64,000 nucleotides of DNA from NCBI GenBank assembly GCA_937944405.1, contig CALDYR010000016.1, positions 1-64,000 of the forward strand. The letters are read 5' to 3'. Source of the DNA: an uncultured Pirellulaceae bacterium. Lineage in GTDB: Bacteria; Planctomycetota; Planctomycetia; Pirellulales; Pirellulaceae. Both the position numbers and the translations under genes were made by a program. The notes beneath the pieces were generated by a model. It was not told where the DNA came from, ran no database searches, and was given only the letters and a program-made list of their open reading frames with translations. Positions 1-8,061 of the stretch are shown one piece after another (position 1 is the first letter of the stretch; every line of letters begins with the position of its first letter).

Positions 1-473
1 TTACTGCGGTAATGCAAGGTGACTTCAGCGAAAATCCCGTCAGAGAGATACAGTCGATGATCGCGATCTTTGGTCGTGGCAAGCACAAGTTTCGCTTCGC
101 TGATGTAGCCGGGATCGAGGTTAAGCGGCCGGGGTTCAGGAAAGTCGTGATCGGTTGCGAATTGGATTTCAAGATTGTTGGACTGAATTTTGGCTGCGAC
201 GATTCCTTCGGGCGGGACCATACGCTCGAAGGCGACGAACTGTTTCTTCAAGTCTTCGCCCATCGTCGATTGATAGTATTGCGTTTCAACAAAATCGTAG
301 ACGGGACTTTCCAACGCAACGTCGCCATGGGCCTGAACCAGACGCTCGATACTCCACGACAGCGCATCGGGGTAACGGCTGACCATCGCTACGATCAACA
401 ACACTGGTCGATGTTCTGTAAGTTCACCCAAAAGAGACTCCCGATTGAAGGCATGGCCGTTGCAGTTCGTCAT
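1..473 (-). CDS. DUF4416 family protein, 3' end cut by window edge
   Basis: Reading the minus strand from the ATG at 473 gives 157 codons without a stop, running off the left edge. The protein starts MTNCNGHAF and contains the blocks LVLATTKDRDHRLYLSDG and IFAEVTLHYR, which are the hallmark of the DUF4416 family seen in planctomycetes and deltaproteobacteria. Family members are about 170-190 residues, so only the last part is missing. The function is unknown; some database entries call it a GTP-binding protein, without a visible P-loop here. The plus-strand frame over the same bases is a shadow. It diverges from ruvB, with about 430 bp between them. Confidence 0.8.
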   Translation of the reverse strand, partial: MTNCNGHAFNRESLLGELTEHRPVLLIVAMVSRYPDALSWSIERLVQAHGDVALESPVYDFVETQYYQSTMGEDLKKQFVAFERMVPPEGIVAAKIQSNNLEIQFATDHDFPEPRPLNLDPGYISEAKLVLATTKDRDHRLYLSDGIFAEVTLHYRS

Positions 474-905
474 CACGATCCTTCGCGATCAACCGACGGT
501 GCGCGGCCCATCTTTACCACCGGTCGCGGGTTCGCGCGTCGGCATGATAGCCATTTCGGTAGAAGATTGCCAGCGTTCTCCACCGCCGCAACAATACTCG
601 AGGTCGGTCGCCTTTTGAAATAGGACTGGGAACGCACCGGTTGAACAGGTGTGGTCAGATTCTTCAAAGAATATAGTTGCCACCAACGGCCCCCAGAGTT
701 GTCGGATCCGTCGGATCCGTTGTGTTGGAGATTCCAGAGTAGTCTCCCAAGGTTTTTCGTTGTCTGATATAGTGTGACGACGCGGTCAAGCGTGGCCCTA
801 TACCAAGGCTTACGGGGATTGGATGTGAAATCCTGCCGTGCTGAAATTTCTCGTGAGCGATCCCGACTCTCAATCCCGACTCTCAATCCCGACTGATGGG
901 AATTT
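474..905. other. intergenic region with two short tandem duplications
   Basis: Divergent gap between the DUF4416 gene and ruvB. It holds a doubled 9-mer (gtcggatcc) near 699-718 and a tandem 12-13 bp unit (ctcaatcccgact) near 862-895 just before ruvB. The ruvB ATG has only a weak GGGA-type ribosome site. No RNA gene or convincing ORF is seen. The long minus-strand frame over 473-1204 runs antisense through ruvB and is rejected. Confidence 0.4.
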
Positions 906-1934
906 ATGACACGCGAAACGATTCTTTCCAATACACCGCCGCCTGAAGAGGACGATCCACACCTACGGCCGATGCGGATGGATGAAATGATCGGCCAAAA
1001 GGATGTCATCGCGCGGTTAAAAGTTGCGATCGACGCAGCGAAGCAACGCGACGAAGTGCTGGGACATATTTTGTTCGACGGGCCGCCGGGGTTGGGGAAA
1101 ACGACCTTCGCCCATTGCATCCCTAATGAATTGGGCGTGCCGGTAGATCTCCTTTCGGGACCAAGTTTAAAAGCGCCCAAAGATTTGGTCCCAAGCCTGA
1201 CCAATTTACGCCCGAAGCAGGTGCTGTTTATCGACGAAATTCATCGCGTTCCCAAAACCGTTGAAGAGTATATGTATACCGCGATGGAGGATTTTCGCAT
1301 CGATCTGGTATTGGGCGACGGGATCAATGCGCGAACCCACAATTTTAAGCTACGTCCCTTTACGCTGATCGGGGCCACGACGCGCGCCGGGATGTTGACA
1401 CAACCGCTGCGTGATCGTTTTCAGTTACGTGAGCATTTGGATTTTTATACTCTGGGCGAACTTGGCCAATTGGTACATCGTAACGCTGATAAATTGAAGA
1501 TCGATATCGCCGACGAAGCCGCATTGGAGATTGCGTCGCGATCGCGCAGCACACCTCGGGTGGCCAATAACCGTTTGCGATGGGTGCGTGATTACGCTCA
1601 AAGCCGCGCCGACGGAAAAATCACTCACGAGGTGGCTCAAGCGGCTTTAGCGATGGCCGAGATTGACAGTTTGGGGCTGGACCGGATGGATCGGAAGTAT
1701 CTCGACACGCTGATACGAATCTGCATGGGGGGACCTACTGGAATCGAAACCATCGCCGCGACCATGAACTCCGTCGTCGATACATTGGCTGATGAGATTG
1801 AGCCGTTTTTGTTGCGGAGCGAATTGATTTTACGAACACCGCGCGGCCGGGTGGCGACGCCCAAAGCGTTTCAGCATTTAAATATCGCCCCGCCCAAGAC
1901 CGCGTTTCAGTCGGAAATGTTTGATGTCGAGTAA
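906..1934 (+). CDS. ruvB: Holliday junction branch migration helicase RuvB
   Basis: A 342-residue AAA+ ATPase that drives Holliday junction branch migration with RuvA in recombinational repair. Walker A GPPGLGKTT lies at about residues 59-67 and Walker B FIDEIH at 108-113. The sensor 1 block GATTRAG, the arginine-finger region PLRDRF and the C-terminal winged-helix signature RTPRGRVAT are all present. Length is normal. Between the motifs the sequence is rather divergent, for example HCIPNELGV where IIANEMGV is usual and RSTPRVANNRLRWVRDYA after sensor 2. ruvA and ruvC are not in the window, so ruvB stands alone, as in many planctomycetes. Confidence 0.95.
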   Translation: MTRETILSNTPPPEEDDPHLRPMRMDEMIGQKDVIARLKVAIDAAKQRDEVLGHILFDGPPGLGKTTFAHCIPNELGVPVDLLSGPSLKAPKDLVPSLTNLRPKQVLFIDEIHRVPKTVEEYMYTAMEDFRIDLVLGDGINARTHNFKLRPFTLIGATTRAGMLTQPLRDRFQLREHLDFYTLGELGQLVHRNADKLKIDIADEAALEIASRSRSTPRVANNRLRWVRDYAQSRADGKITHEVAQAALAMAEIDSLGLDRMDRKYLDTLIRICMGGPTGIETIAATMNSVVDTLADEIEPFLLRSELILRTPRGRVATPKAFQHLNIAPPKTAFQSEMFDVE

Positions 1935-2141
1935 TTCCAGCGATTGGTACAATTCGGGCTAATGCAACAAATCGGGCGATTCTAGCGATAGACGAATTGT
2001 AGTACGATGACCGATTCAATGGTCGGTTGTACGGGTTTTCAAGCGACGTTCGCCCAAGGTTAAACGCATCGCGGCGGGAATACCTGCGGAAGCGCGGCCC
2101 TTCTAGGACCATTCAACACTCCATCTAAAGAGGATAAATCT

Positions 2142-3053
2142 GTGAGCAAAATTGCGTTCCTATTTCCGGGTCAAGGGGCCCAAAGTATCGGGATGGCGCG
2201 TGACCTCTGTCAGCAGTTGCCAGCGGCAAAAGCTCTGTTTGATCAGGCAGGTGAAATTTTGGGATACGACTTGGCCGACGTTTGCTTCAACGGTCCGGTC
2301 GAGAAACTCAATTCGACCGCCGTTGCGCAACCGGCGCTTTACGTTTCCAGCATGGCGGCGTTGGAGAAGATAAAGCAAGAGAAACCCGAAGCGGTCGAAA
2401 ATTGCCAGGCCGCTGCCGGGTTGAGTTTGGGCGAGTACACCGCGATCGCGTTTGCCGGGGCGGTGTCGTTTGAGGACGGGCTTCGATTGGTAAACAAACG
2501 CGGCAAAGCCATGCAAGCGGCAGCCGATAAAGTCCCCAGTGGCATGGTGAGCGTCTTAGGGCTGGATGAAGACAAGGTTCAGCAGATTTGCGACGACGCA
2601 AGGGTTGAAGGCGAATTCTTACAACTGGCCAATTTTCTATGTCCGGGGAACATTGTGGTTTCCGGTGGGCAAGCATCTTGCGATCGCGTCAACGAATTAG
2701 CTTTAGCCGCCGGTGCGATGAAAACGATCGCGCTTTCAGTGGCCGGAGCATTTCATACTCCGATTATGGAACCTGCGATTCACGATTTGACCGAGGCGCT
2801 TAAAAGCGTTTCTTTGCAATCAGCTAAACTTCCCGTTTACTCCAACGTCGACGCGCGGCCTCATACCGAAGCCGACGTTTTCAATAGCCTATTGGTACAA
2901 CAGGTCAGCGCACCGGTGTTGTGGAACCAAACGATGGCTCGCATGTTGGAGGAAGGCTTCGACCAGTTCTACGAAGTCGGTAACGGACGGGTGCTGACCA
3001 GTTTGCTCAAACGGATCAAACGCAAAGTCCCTTGCGAACCTGTGCTAGGATAG
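2142..3053 (+). CDS. fabD: malonyl-CoA:ACP transacylase FabD
   Basis: A 303-residue transacylase that moves malonyl from CoA to acyl carrier protein and so feeds fatty-acid elongation in the cytosol. The N-terminal FPGQGAQ motif is intact. The nucleophile is Ser95 in GLSLGEYTA, with Arg120 and His205 (in GAFHTPIM) completing the active site. It starts with GTG; AAAGAGG at 2127-2133 is a well-placed ribosome site. It is the first gene of a fabD-fabG-acpP-fabF cluster, but a 214-bp gap holding an intergenic repeat separates it from fabG, so co-transcription is not certain. Confidence 0.96.
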   Translation: MSKIAFLFPGQGAQSIGMARDLCQQLPAAKALFDQAGEILGYDLADVCFNGPVEKLNSTAVAQPALYVSSMAALEKIKQEKPEAVENCQAAAGLSLGEYTAIAFAGAVSFEDGLRLVNKRGKAMQAAADKVPSGMVSVLGLDEDKVQQICDDARVEGEFLQLANFLCPGNIVVSGGQASCDRVNELALAAGAMKTIALSVAGAFHTPIMEPAIHDLTEALKSVSLQSAKLPVYSNVDARPHTEADVFNSLLVQQVSAPVLWNQTMARMLEEGFDQFYEVGNGRVLTSLLKRIKRKVPCEPVLG

Positions 3054-3061
3054 GGTTTGGC

Positions 3062-3237
3062 GGTGAGCCGTTGGCGGGGAATTTTAGTGTCAAGCTTCGG
3101 AATCGTAGTTGGATTGGCCCGAACTCCCGCTGGCTGTGTTTGCCGGAATTTGGGGGCAATCCCCCTGACATGCACTGGAAACGGTAAGCTTGGGGCGTGC
3201 TCGGTGCCACAAAGTTCCGGGAAGAACCAAAAGAAAA
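3062..3237 (-). repeat. dispersed intergenic repeat, copy B (minus orientation)
   Basis: Read on the minus strand, this begins GGTTCTTCCCGGAACTTTG and continues through GGCACCGAGCACGCC, AAGCTTACCGTTT, a GGGGGATTGCCC block, CAACTACGATT and CACTAAAAT. The same ordered blocks appear at 12633-12762 and in part at 47956-48115. It sits between fabD and fabG, opposite to their transcription. No protein is encoded. Confidence 0.6.
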
Positions 3238-3267
3238 GAAATTGTTTAAATAACTCACGGGAAAAAC

Positions 3268-4029
3268 ATGAGCTTGGAATCTTTAAAAGTTGACCTTTCA
3301 GGTCAAAAGGCAATCGTCACCGGAGCCTCACAGGGACTGGGCCGGTCCATCGCAATCGCGCTCGCAACCAGCGGAGCGCGCGTGGCGTGCGTTGCCCGCA
3401 ATGCTGAAAAGCTTGCCGAAACGGTTTGTCTGATCAAGGAGGCCGGCGGCGACGGTGAAGCCTTCCCCGGCGATGTCAGTGTGACCGCTACCGTAGATGA
3501 GATCGTCGATAAAGTTCACCAGCAATGGGATGGGCTGGACATCGTTGTTAACAACGCCGGGATCACGCGCGATACGCTGATGCCAGTGATGACCGACGAA
3601 CAATGGGATGAAGTCATTAACATCAATTTACGCGGCACGTTTCTGTTCACCCGCGCCGCGGCACAGCGCATGATGCGCAGCCGTTATGGCCGGATCATCA
3701 ACATCTCCAGCGTTTCTGGGATCGCAGGCAATGCCGGACAAACCAACTACAGTGCATCCAAGGCCGGCGTGATTGGCATGACGCGATCGCTGGCCAAGGA
3801 GCTCGGCAAGCGTAAAGTGACCGTTAACGCGGTCGCCCCGGGATTCATCGAAAGCGAAATGACCGCGAAGCTGGGAGACGCAATTTTGGGGGAAGTCAAA
3901 AAACGAATTCCTGCTAATCGTGTTGGTCATCCAGACGACGTTGCTGCTTGCGTTCTGTTCCTTGCCAGCCCAGCGGCCAGCTACGTGACCGGCCAAGTTC
4001 TCACCGTTGATGGTGGGATGACGGCATAG
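3268..4029 (+). CDS. fabG: 3-oxoacyl-ACP reductase FabG
   Basis: A 253-residue short-chain dehydrogenase that reduces 3-oxoacyl-ACP with NADPH in each round of fatty-acid elongation. The cofactor motif TGASQGLGR is at residues 18-26 and NNAG at 95-98. The catalytic residues are Ser148, Tyr161 and Lys165 in YSASK. The end [13 protein letters not shown] is typical of FabG. Length is slightly above the usual 245, through a few extra residues at the N-terminus. It lies between fabD and acpP on the same strand, which supports the fatty-acid role over that of a generic SDR enzyme. Confidence 0.95.
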   Translation: MSLESLKVDLSGQKAIVTGASQGLGRSIAIALATSGARVACVARNAEKLAETVCLIKEAGGDGEAFPGDVSVTATVDEIVDKVHQQWDGLDIVVNNAGITRDTLMPVMTDEQWDEVININLRGTFLFTRAAAQRMMRSRYGRIINISSVSGIAGNAGQTNYSASKAGVIGMTRSLAKELGKRKVTVNAVAPGFIESEMTAKLGDAILGEVKKRIPANRVGHPDDVAACVLFLASPAASYVTGQVLTVDGGMTA

Positions 4030-4368
4030 GCATCATCACGCCCAAGGCGGTAAGGTGTGGTGAAAATGCCGCTTGGTCAGTGGATGCAGAGCGGGCATGC
4101 GGAACGCCGGTTGTCCTCGGTCGGTGCGAGAAGCAGCCAAACCCGGCTTTTGCTGCTTTGCTGATGGTAAAACTTCTTGCAGACTGGATATCTGCCCGAA
4201 AAATGGCGGTTATTGCGTTTGACTATTGACCGAAATTACACCAATGATCTATCCTTATCGCCTAATCCGTGTCGCTTTTTCGCGGCTTTGGAGTCGGTAG
4301 ATTCGGTTCGACCGATTGATACCAGGGTTTAAATCTAACGAAAATTTTTTTGAGAAGGAGGCCGATCC
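4030..4368. other. fabG-acpP intergenic region with possible structured RNA
   Basis: About 340 bp without an ORF. The segment 4041-4165 is G/C-rich with several potential stems: AAGGCGG against CCGCTT, and GCCGGTT against AACCCGGC enclosing GGTCGG and GAAGCAGCC. The AGCAGCC part recalls the conserved loop of bacterial SRP RNA, but the invariant CAGG and the GGAA tetraloop are missing. Downstream, from about 4200, it becomes A/T-rich and leads into the strong acpP ribosome site. Confidence 0.35.
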
Positions 4369-4611
4369 ATGGCGTCGGTCGAAGAACGAGTTGTCGATAT
4401 CGTGGCAGAACAGCTAGGTGTTGATAAAGACAAAATTAAACGAGAATCAAACTTCGTGAATGATCTAGGTGCCGATTCGCTGGACACAGTGGAATTGGTG
4501 ATGGAGCTGGAAGAAGAATTTGATATTAACATCGCAGATGATGCTGCTGAGAAAATTCAGACAGTCGGCGAAGCGATTGATCATATTACAAGTTCGTCAG
4601 ACAACGCCTAA
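4369..4611 (+). CDS. acpP: acyl carrier protein
   Basis: An 80-residue acidic carrier protein of fatty-acid synthesis. Ser37 in [11 protein letters not shown] is the phosphopantetheine attachment site. The very strong ribosome site AGAAGGAGG at 4353-4361 fixes the start and fits the high expression expected of ACP. Helix II ([12 protein letters not shown]) that binds partner enzymes is conserved. It lies between fabG and fabF, the classic order. Confidence 0.97.
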   Translation: MASVEERVVDIVAEQLGVDKDKIKRESNFVNDLGADSLDTVELVMELEEEFDINIADDAAEKIQTVGEAIDHITSSSDNA

Positions 4612-4793
4612 GCATTTAGTGCCGGGAGCTGACGAATATGTTTGTTGAATAATTTGACCGCCATTGCGATTGAGTGATGGTGGTCAATTTCTTTTGGTGC
4701 ATAGTTTTTCAAAATGGGTTGGTAACAGTTTTTTCGATGCCCCTTGGGCATGGGATTGACGAAGACCAATCAATGACAGGTTCGAGAGTGGCC

Positions 4794-6041
4794 ATGAAGC
4801 GACGGGTAGCGATTACCGGATGGGGAATATTGACCTCTCTTAGTTGCGAGGTTGACGATCTGTTCGACCGGATACTCGAAGGTCAAAGCGGTGTCCATGA
4901 CATTAAAATTTGCGACGTCTCTGATATCAAAGTCAAAATCGGCGGCGACATCTATGATTGGAGTTGCCGTGACCTCGTCGGATCTAAGGAAGAAAAGAAA
5001 TTAGATCGATACTCCCAATTCATGATCGTCGGTGCCGAAGAAGCCGTGAACAGGGCCGGCCTTGAATTCGACAAAGAAGCCGATCTAACGCGGTTTGGGG
5101 TTGTTTTAGGTTCGGGTATCGGAGGCATGACGACCATTTTCGAACAGATGGAACGTCTGGTGCTCAAAGGGCCCGATCGGGTCTCGCCGATGACAATTCC
5201 CAAACTCATGCTTAACGCTGGTGGTGGCAATATCGCGATTCGTTATGGCATGCGGGGAGTCAACTACAGTGTTGCTACCGCTTGTGCCAGCGCCGCCAAC
5301 GCGATGGGGAATTCCCTGATGCACATTCAAAACGGCACCTGCGATCTTGTTGTCACCGGAGGTAGTGAAGCCGCGATGACGCGGATGGCGGTCAGCGCTT
5401 TTGCCAACATGCGTGCCCTGTCAATGCGAAACGATGCTCCTAAGGAAGCCAGTCGCCCCTTTGACTCCCAACGCGATGGTTTCGTTTTCGCTGAAGGAGC
5501 CGGCATCCTGATTTTCGAGGAACTCGAACGCGCTAAAGCGCGGGGCGCGAACATTTTGGCGGAAGTGGTCGGGTTTGGAACCTCCTGTGACGCCGGTCAC
5601 ATTACCTCTCCTGATGAACACGGCGTCGGTGCTGCTCAGGCGATGCAAGCGGCGTTGGACGACGCAGAACTCAACGCTGATCAAATCGACTACATCAACG
5701 CTCATGGAACCAGTACCCCCTTGGGTGATAAAGCTGAAACCCGAGCCATCAAAACAGTCTTCGGCGACCATGCGTACAGCGTCGGAATCTCAAGCACCAA
5801 AAGTCAGTTGGGGCACTCGTTGGGAGCCAGCGGTGGAATCGAACTGATTTTGGCCGTCAAAGCGATTCACTCTAGCACCGTTCCGCCAACGATCAATTTG
5901 GAGAATCCGGATCCCGACTGTGATCTGGATTACACGCCCAACACCCCCAAAGAGCGGAAGATCGAGTATGCGATGAGCAACAGCTTTGGCTTCGGCGGCC
6001 ACAACGCTTCGATCATCGTCCGCAAGTACGACGGTTCGTAG
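4794..6041 (+). CDS. fabF: 3-oxoacyl-ACP synthase II FabF
   Basis: A 415-residue condensing enzyme that extends acyl-ACP with malonyl-ACP. The catalytic triad is Cys164 (ATACASAANA), His304 (NAHGTSTPLGD) and His341 (GHSLGASGG). Lys and Phe gate blocks are present, and the C-terminal NSFGFGGHNAS is typical. I take the ATG at 4794 (MKRRVAITGWG) because it matches where the family begins; the frame is open back to 4674 and an ATG at 4773 is also possible. Neither start has a strong ribosome site. It follows acpP by about 180 bp. Confidence 0.94.
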   Translation: MKRRVAITGWGILTSLSCEVDDLFDRILEGQSGVHDIKICDVSDIKVKIGGDIYDWSCRDLVGSKEEKKLDRYSQFMIVGAEEAVNRAGLEFDKEADLTRFGVVLGSGIGGMTTIFEQMERLVLKGPDRVSPMTIPKLMLNAGGGNIAIRYGMRGVNYSVATACASAANAMGNSLMHIQNGTCDLVVTGGSEAAMTRMAVSAFANMRALSMRNDAPKEASRPFDSQRDGFVFAEGAGILIFEELERAKARGANILAEVVGFGTSCDAGHITSPDEHGVGAAQAMQAALDDAELNADQIDYINAHGTSTPLGDKAETRAIKTVFGDHAYSVGISSTKSQLGHSLGASGGIELILAVKAIHSSTVPPTINLENPDPDCDLDYTPNTPKERKIEYAMSNSFGFGGHNASIIVRKYDGS

Positions 6042-6543
6042 CTTCACTGGTAGCGATTGACCTAAAAGTCGTGTTATCCGTTGCTTTCAGTCGCAGCCGA
6101 CAATTGTCCGTATTCGTTTTCAAAGCGCTGTCGTTTGCGTAATCGACCGCAGCGCGGTATCTGAAAGCTTGTCTCCGTTAAGGCAAGGGCAATAATTCAA
6201 TGTCAGGTTGATGATCTAATTGATGCCAGCCTGTTGTCGATTTGATCCATTGACCGGTTTTCTCATAAGGACCACTTACACGGCTGTTTCAATTCCCGAC
6301 TTTGAAACACAACCAATTCAAGCCATTATGGCCTGTCGAGGTTGCTTTTTGGGTTGGTTGCCACGGTTTAAGTAAGCAATAGAGAATGTAAAATCGAATT
6401 TTGCGAATTTACGATCTCGTATTGAACGCACCAAATCAACCGGAACAGTGCCTGGCATTGGACTTGCTGTGTGTTCGGTAACAAGTTTTCATGCGTGGTT
6501 CAATGGACCACCGAACTACCTTCCACCTCCCAAGGAAATTAAG
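6042..6543. other. intergenic region, nothing recognised
   Basis: About 500 bp between fabF and the glycine-rich protein gene. I see no ORF with a ribosome site, no RNA signature and no strong hairpin. It presumably holds the promoter of the downstream gene; the part from 6360 to 6430 is A/T-rich. Confidence 0.4.
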
Positions 6544-6891
6544 ATGAAACGTTTTTTAGCAGTAGCTGTTGCCGTTGTGGCGATGTTCGTGTTCACTTCT
6601 CAAGAATCACAAGCCCAATTTTACCGTGGCGGTTCTGGATTTAGCATTGGTTTTGGAGGTGGCGGCTTCAACCGCGGATTTGGCGGCTACGGTGGCGGAT
6701 TTAATCGCGGTTTCCATGGCGGAGGATTTAATCGCGGATTTAGTAGCTTTGGCGGAGGATTTAATCGCGGTTTCTACGGAGGTGGCCGGTCAGTAAGTTA
6801 CAACAGCTTTCGCCCGACCTATTACCGCCCAACCTACAGTCGCTCGTTTTACGGTGGCGGTTTTTCAGGCGGACGCAGTTGTGGTTATTAG
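6544..6891 (+). CDS. secreted Gly/Phe/Asn/Arg repeat protein
   Basis: A 115-residue small protein with a clear signal peptide (MKRF, hydrophobic stretch, then SQAQ with likely cleavage after residue 24). The mature part is low-complexity and basic: GFNRGF recurs four times, at about residues 41-46, 52-57, 61-66 and 72-77, spaced by glycine runs, followed by RPTYYRPTYSR and a GGGFSGG tail ending in one Cys. The ATG at 6544 has AAGGA about 9 bp upstream, so the longer open frame from 6448 is not used. Similar glycine-rich exported proteins occur in planctomycetes, but the function is unknown. A structural or surface-associated role is inference only. Confidence 0.75.
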   Translation: MKRFLAVAVAVVAMFVFTSQESQAQFYRGGSGFSIGFGGGGFNRGFGGYGGGFNRGFHGGGFNRGFSSFGGGFNRGFYGGGRSVSYNSFRPTYYRPTYSRSFYGGGFSGGRSCGY

Positions 6892-6936
6892 TCACTCAAG
6901 TCACTCAAGTCACTCAAGTCACTCAAGTCACTCAAT
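6892..6936 (+). repeat. five tandem copies of a 9-bp unit
   Basis: The unit tcactcaag is repeated four times exactly and a fifth time with the last base changed, starting one base after the stop codon of the glycine-rich gene. There are no spacers, so this is a simple tandem repeat, not a CRISPR array. Confidence 0.9.
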
Positions 6937-7180
6937 GTGACGCCAATTTGAGCCTTGTTAACAAGGGTCTCTCCCCAAATTTGGCGCATGGGGCGCATGC
7001 CACGCTTACCCATACGGTTGAATGAAGGAGGGGCCAAAAATTCTGCGGATTGACCTGAAGCCTGACATAAACCGAACCATCGGGAAGTCTGGCGAACCCC
7101 ACTACGATTTACAGGCTGGGAATTCTGGTGAATTCCACTGCGAGTTCTAGGCCTGCTATAAAAATCCGAGAACCATCAGC
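6937..7180. repeat. probable degraded intergenic repeat copy, with internal duplication
   Basis: Contains a perfect 14-bp palindrome at 6953-6966 and a pair of related segments (TCTGGCGAACCCCACTACG near 7089 and TCTGGTGAATTCCACTGCG near 7124). These resemble the CCCGAATTCCACTACGATTT block of the repeat at 12633-12762. The end AAAAATCCGAGAACC also matches the end of that repeat (AAAATCCATGAAGAACC). No credible ORF. Confidence 0.4.
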
Positions 7181-7224
7181 AAAAACCGGTGTTGAGAGCA
7201 TTTTCTCATCACCGGTTTTTATAT
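7181..7224. terminator. bidirectional rho-independent terminator
   Basis: AAAAACCGGTG pairs with CACCGGTTTTT around a loop of about 18 bases whose own flanks (TGAGA/TCTCA) extend the stem. A-run and T-run on either side let it work in both directions. It closes the glycine-rich gene on the plus strand and the transposase remnant on the minus strand. Confidence 0.75.
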
Positions 7225-7287
7225 TTTGCGAGCGAATCGATTTTCTTCAGAGAGGGGGCCCCGGGAAATTAAAGGGGACCAATCGGC

Positions 7288-7731
7288 TCACACCTCAGGG
7301 CAAGGCGATTGCACGGCGTTTAACCCAGATAACGCCTCTTTTTCCATGTAGTCGTTGTCCCATCCAGCATATAGTCGCTTGTTATTGACTCCACACTTCG
7401 CCGTCTTCTCTTGTTTCAGCAAGCTTAACGCAGTCCGTCGTAGCGTACTGAAATTCCCGTCGCCGTGTCCCTTGCGGATACGACATTGATCCTCGCCGAA
7501 CGTAACGTCGAGTTGCCAATGCAAACCGTTTTCTATGCCCCAATGACCACGCACTTCCCGCTGTGCCAAAATTCCGCAAGTGAGGCCAGCGCGCATTGCT
7601 GGCAGATTATGACGACGTCCCATTGGTCCACGTGGATCAGCGATACTTGCGAAAACCGCAAGCCAATCGCCGTGTGGAGCACTGCTCATACCGTTTCTCC
7701 GCTCATACCGTTTCTCCTTAAGCGAATTCAA
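7288..7731 (-). pseudogene. ISAs1-family transposase, internally deleted remnant
   Basis: An open frame of 147 codons, but only the two ends of a roughly 370-residue ISAs1 transposase. Residues 20-45 match the N-terminal block (FASIADPRGPMGRRHNLPA). Residues 60-130 match the C-terminal catalytic block (GHWGIENGLHWQLDVTFGED, then RIRKG and KRLYAGWDNDY). The DDE core between them has been deleted in frame, so it cannot be active. The C-terminus continues past the family's usual end. Another fragment of the same family lies at 45150-45460. Confidence 0.85.
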
Positions 7732-8061
7732 ACTCCGTTAAGCTTCTCGGAGACTGTACGAAAAAAATCCACATAGGTTCACTAAATGAGAAGCCCTGAC
7801 TCGCAATCTCAATACCGTGAACGATGACCTTAAATCTTTAGCGGCCTGCGGGCGACCCGCGAAACGGATCGCCAAGAGAGTTCGAACAGTCGAGTCGAGC
7901 AACCCGCTCATCCACCGCCTTACACCAAACACAAACCAAAACGAGAAACCAACAAATCGAAATTTCGCAATCGGAAGCGCCGACAGCGTGAACCTGCGCA
8001 GTGAGCCAATCCGCGAAAAATGCTCAACGATCGCTTGTTTAAGGACTAGGCGGACCATTGC
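7732..8061. other. non-coding or decayed region next to IS remnant
   Basis: Both strands carry open frames here (plus 7817-8257, minus 7738-8058), but neither shows a known domain, signal peptide or convincing ribosome site, and they overlap each other. The plus frame runs into the lactonase gene antisense. I read this as leftover sequence flanking the ISAs1 remnant rather than a gene. Confidence 0.35.

Noticed and set aside
12-623. 203-residue plus-strand ORF at the left edge
   Set aside because: The opposite strand reads a clean DUF4416 protein through the same bases.
473-1204. 243-residue minus-strand ORF
   Set aside because: It is antisense to the clear ruvB gene, Arg/Ser-rich as shadow frames are, and shows no motif.
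4041-4165. Calling this an SRP RNA gene (ffs)
   Set aside because: The AGCAGCC loop is present, but the invariant CAGG and GGAA tetraloop are not. I kept it as a low-interest observation only.
6892-6936. CRISPR-like direct repeats
   Set aside because: The units are only 9 bp and have no spacers; this is a simple tandem repeat. No other repeat-spacer pattern was seen in the window.
7128-7388. 86-residue plus-strand ORF
   Set aside because: It crosses the strong terminator hairpin at 7181 and lies antisense to the transposase remnant.
7738-8058. 106-residue minus-strand ORF next to the IS remnant
   Set aside because: No domain, no ribosome site, and poor composition; I kept the region as non-coding instead.
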